A DNA stretch of 64,000 nucleotides from a bacterium (GTDB lineage Bacteria; Krumholzibacteriota; Krumholzibacteriia; JACNKJ01). Below the pieces are notes generated by a model, which ran no database searches, had not been told where the DNA came from, and saw only the letters and a list, made by a program, of their open reading frames with translations. Below are positions 62,101-64,000 of the stretch, piece after piece. A program made the position numbers and the translations under genes. Every line of letters starts with the position of its first letter. Within the stretch, counting starts at the first letter, position 1. The stretch covers positions 521,458-585,457 of the forward strand of contig JAAEPZ010000253.1 in NCBI GenBank assembly GCA_024231955.1. The letters run 5' to 3'.

Positions 62101-64000
62101 GCCACCAAGATAGGATGCTGGTTGAATCTCAAGTTGCATGTTGTCAAACTTCACAACATGATATGTACCAGGACTTGCGACTGAAATGTCAACCCCAGCG
62201 ACGATCCCAACGGGGACCGAGGAGTCGCAGAGGTTGCTCAAACCAACATTGCCTCCGATCAAGAATAGGGAAGTTGGCCCTAGCGGGATTCCAGCGTTCA
62301 CTTCAACTTCCGCTTCAAATGAGTCAAGACATCCATCGACCAGACACAGTCCCCCACCAATTCCAAGTAATGGCGTCCTGACCATTCCACCCCCACAAAA
62401 CGCATTTTCCACAAAGTCCAGATCCAGGTAGAGGTCCTTTAGCTTCACTCCTCCAGGCAGATAGATATGATCGATCTCGATGCTTGCTGCGAGTTGCACG
62501 CCGATGTTTTCGGTGAAGTAAAGTTCCGTGGCGATATCACCGAATGAACTTGGTAGATTGATCGTGGCCGATAGCATTACACCGTTGCCCAGGTCCGGCT
62601 CATTGACGAACTCGAATTCTTCCAGCCGAAGAGTGAAGCCAGCCAAAGACCCCGAGCTCAGCAATTCGTTGAACCCAAAGAACCTGCTGCCAACGATGAA
62701 TGCATCGAAATGACCGGAATAGAATGGGAAGGTTCCACCATTGAAATCCTGTGGTAGCTCATCGGTGTACAGCAGTCCATCCCCAGAGATCGAACCATTG
62801 GCCATATCCACGTGAAGTGTGTCTGTTAATTTGAGGAAGTGGTTCAGGGCGATATTCCCTGTAACCGTGTACGTCTCACCAGCACCGCTGGAAAAAGAAT
62901 CCCCAGTGATCACGATGTCCCCGATGACAAGAGAGTCGATCTCGACAGTTACTTCGCAGCTAGATTCACTCACTGGAATTGCATATGCCGGATAGCTTTG
63001 CTGGTCATCCTCGTCGCCCGATGTTTGTGGATCACGATACCACTGCAAGAAGTTCGGATCTGCTGCAAATGCTGAGCGGTACAGTATTCTCATATCACCT
63101 TCACAGCTGAACTCTGGAGCGATCTTGCATCGGACCTGAAAGTCCCTGCTTTGATTCGCACTATATGGAGCGAATATGTCGAGGAGCGGCTCAGTAGATG
63201 TTATGGGCCCATCAACAGCCTCGATCGTACTGCCAATCGGATAGTAGTCATAATGAACATCACCAACCGTCGTAGAACCTGCTAGATCCGGATCGATTGT
63301 CCATCCGTCGACTTCCACGAACTCGACATGAGGCCCCGCACTCATACTCAGGTAACCTCGAGGTGTGGAGTAGTCGTTGGCAAGAACATTCATCGGAATA
63401 TCAAACACGACCTCCGCAGCAGCATCAATTTCTCCTGGTGACGAAGATACGACAGGGAGAGGAGCTATAATCGATGCTGCCCAGTTCGATGCATCGACAT
63501 TTCCATAGATATAGGCTCCGGAGTGACTTGGATCGCAACCCTGTGGGCAATCACCTCGTGGACCACTTGGATCTCCCCACCAATTGCCTTGGGCGTTTAT
63601 CAAGCCTGTTCCGTTATTTTGAATCGCAGTCGTTGGAACGTGCATAAAGTTGCATGATGAAATAGTGGAATTCGAATTCTCGTTGATAGTGATTGATGTT
63701 CCGGTTGTCCGTGTAAACGCATTCCCTTGGATTGTCAGAGAGGACGCACCAACAGAGATGTAGCCAGTCACCGTACCGTTTGTCACTGATCCAGAGCTGC
63801 CATCGTGGTAATCGGCTCGATAGATTGTGGAGTTCGCGATGACTGCCTCTCCACCATCCTTCACCCACAGATAACCATTGCCCTCAGTCCAGGTGACTCC
63901 ATCAGCACTCAAAGCCCCACCCGATTCCACGATCAAATACAAAGAGCTACTGTAAAGAGCAACCACCGTGATACCCGGCCTGATGGTCAGAGAGGCGTCC
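59134..64000 (-). CDS. Giant secreted beta-helix/FN3 protein with sorting domain (5' end missing)
   Basis: At least 1621 codons. The frame is open to the right edge, so the N-terminus and signal peptide are missing. Visible order: right-handed beta-helix (first 170 residues, ending INAQGNWWGDPSGPRGDCPQ), then a long unrecognised region with many Ala/Ile beta segments. A fibronectin type III domain follows (SLSLAWDYVVDPRVEGYIVH, YEFTVAAYDTLGIEGAS), then a cadherin-like/Ig-like domain (YSYEVTVSDEDDDEVEYRFD) and more beta modules. The C-terminal sorting domain reads IYPNPFNPQTNVTFVV, VRVFDVLGRHVKTLND, SWDGMDESGRPAPSGVYLVS. It is probably a surface adhesin or shell protein. AT-rich codons (AAT, ATA, AGA, TCA) are much more common than in the genes left of 58 kb, which suggests recent acquisition or weak selection. 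Confidence 0.85.
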   Translation of the reverse strand, partial: DASLTIRPGITVVALYSSSLYLIVESGGALSADGVTWTEGNGYLWVKDGGEAVIANSTIYRADYHDGSSGSVTNGTVTGYISVGASSLTIQGNAFTRTTGTSITINENSNSTISSCNFMHVPTTAIQNNGTGLINAQGNWWGDPSGPRGDCPQGCDPSHSGAYIYGNVDASNWAASIIAPLPVVSSSPGEIDAAAEVVFDIPMNVLANDYSTPRGYLSMSAGPHVEFVEVDGWTIDPDLAGSTTVGDVHYDYYPIGSTIEAVDGPITSTEPLLDIFAPYSANQSRDFQVRCKIAPEFSCEGDMRILYRSAFAADPNFLQWYRDPQTSGDEDDQQSYPAYAIPVSESSCEVTVEIDSLVIGDIVITGDSFSSGAGETYTVTGNIALNHFLKLTDTLHVDMANGSISGDGLLYTDELPQDFNGGTFPFYSGHFDAFIVGSRFFGFNELLSSGSLAGFTLRLEEFEFVNEPDLGNGVMLSATINLPSSFGDIATELYFTENIGVQLAASIEIDHIYLPGGVKLKDLYLDLDFVENAFCGGGMVRTPLLGIGGGLCLVDGCLDSFEAEVEVNAGIPLGPTSLFLIGGNVGLSNLCDSSVPVGIVAGVDISVASPGTYHVVKFDNMQLEIQPASYLGGSGTVVVFGKDYAYGSLGYSFQDGVVIAGLWNLNFLKIDLEANINWPNFNGRATAAVSLTADVFPAELKWLKTSISHLLGLPYELANAEVVVDNTVILGELTLNLGAFTQSFAARAEYIDQSLHFAVGADFAHLVPIGRQFSHSSTPNSGDLWLSERGLHCRASTVAPTPTLVFVLEGSETAVPFNLRAPNGDLIRPTDGEDPDASVYFLLDSESKTSIFYVKNPVPGEWEVEIENPGDQLYTLDRFAQGFAPSIVLSQPASTTTQTTIEWNAIDEDSDAEISLYYDADGQDFNGVLIERGISEDQSNGSFTWDVPDSLVQGTYHVYAIISDGLSAPSMSYAPGAILVERDNLIPAPGTFNVSETDTSLSLAWDYVVDPRVEGYIVHGIEANSGESFTQAAGDSNRLELSEIQAGRTYEFTVAAYDTLGIEGASTDFLLYEYISEVENNHPQISSEPTTITTAGAHYSYEVTVSDEDDDEVEYRFDDATVVPAGLEWQGDTIVWQVPADSIGLYVIGIEIDDGNGGYDAQSYTLQVVSPEEHAAMLNVPAANWIGIEDELLITVRDLDLDVDATQIDSLELQVTSPTDPAGTILVCRERDPSAGLFIGSLQFSSGSSSEQGVIQVSDQDTVVIQYQEYMPLRVHEAEVIWFAEEVADVIPPQFDIVLLQGSVLQGQLHAYIYASEPLVSEPTVLACDEELAVSSIEIAGETVYYASTLFSESAVCEIAVAGIDQSGNAGSEARGFSIGVGDERFYTSLDSLCVLDLEDGSRENRAILIQALQALEEIEPDTDLKQRAGSEQHVAVKAEDTYCASIPYKISCFEESVGSAGILRLKYQGDLSSIPDGFQPSIAAVFASQAVVLPSWIEGDGWICAEIGALGTYQVVVGRAEGPVPPPPLGAYLEPIYPNPFNPQTNVTFVVGFKQKITVRVFDVLGRHVKTLNDSVCEPGVFNISWDGMDESGRPAPSGVYLVSLFGEGEASSKKAVLIR

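Overview
The window looks like a chromosomal contig from a Gram-negative bacterium of the FCB superphylum, probably an uncultured lineage such as Krumholzibacteriota, Eisenbacteria or Latescibacterota. This is inferred from several large secreted proteins ending in FlgD/Por-type C-terminal domains with NPFNP motifs, an outer membrane (TonB receptor, TolC, Omp85 barrel), and a high-GC backbone. The phylum itself is not proven. I saw no rRNA, tRNA or CRISPR array.

Positions 1-16.5 kb: a partial BtuB-like TonB receptor lies behind a cobalamin riboswitch. Divergent to it are an ArsR-type regulator and an NfnAB/SudAB flavoprotein pair (electron transfer between ferredoxin and NAD(P)H). A TPR-CHAT protease-like lipoprotein and a large secreted protein follow. 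Next come a tungsten aldehyde:ferredoxin oxidoreductase with its four-cluster ferredoxin, an arsR-like regulator with a small Cys-rich protein (each behind a copy of the same operator), an AmpG-like transporter and an SUMF1-fold lipoprotein.

Positions 16.5-30.5 kb: a forward run of radical SAM/DUF2344 fusion, lpdA and a MATE pump faces a reverse run. The reverse run holds a membrane Ser/Thr kinase, a terminator-capped candidate structured RNA, a GGQ rescue-factor-like protein, NtrY-NtrX, an unusual outer-membrane protein (Asp-rich segment, glycogen-binding-like domain, Omp85-type barrel) and DUF4390.

Positions 30.8-46 kb: a tripartite RND efflux operon whose TolC component carries an N-terminal ABC substrate-binding-like domain; an unrecognised 802-residue protein; a long LVIVD-propeller secreted protein; then about 1.4 kb of decayed DNA holding an IS3-type transposase tail and a beta-helix pseudogene; then a metallophosphoesterase.

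Positions 46-64 kb: two overlapping PPDK/PEP-synthase-type ATP-grasp proteins, one fused to GAF and nucleotidyltransferase domains, lie downstream of glutamate dehydrogenase. An IS481 relic, a conserved protein of unknown function and two small secreted proteins follow. The right end is a visibly AT-richer block with a TPR lipoprotein and a giant beta-helix/FN3 secreted protein that runs off the window.

The strongest candidates for something new are the GAF-PPDK_N-nucleotidyltransferase pair, the glycogen-binding/Omp85 fusion, the substrate-binding/TolC fusion and the structured RNA near 28.5 kb.
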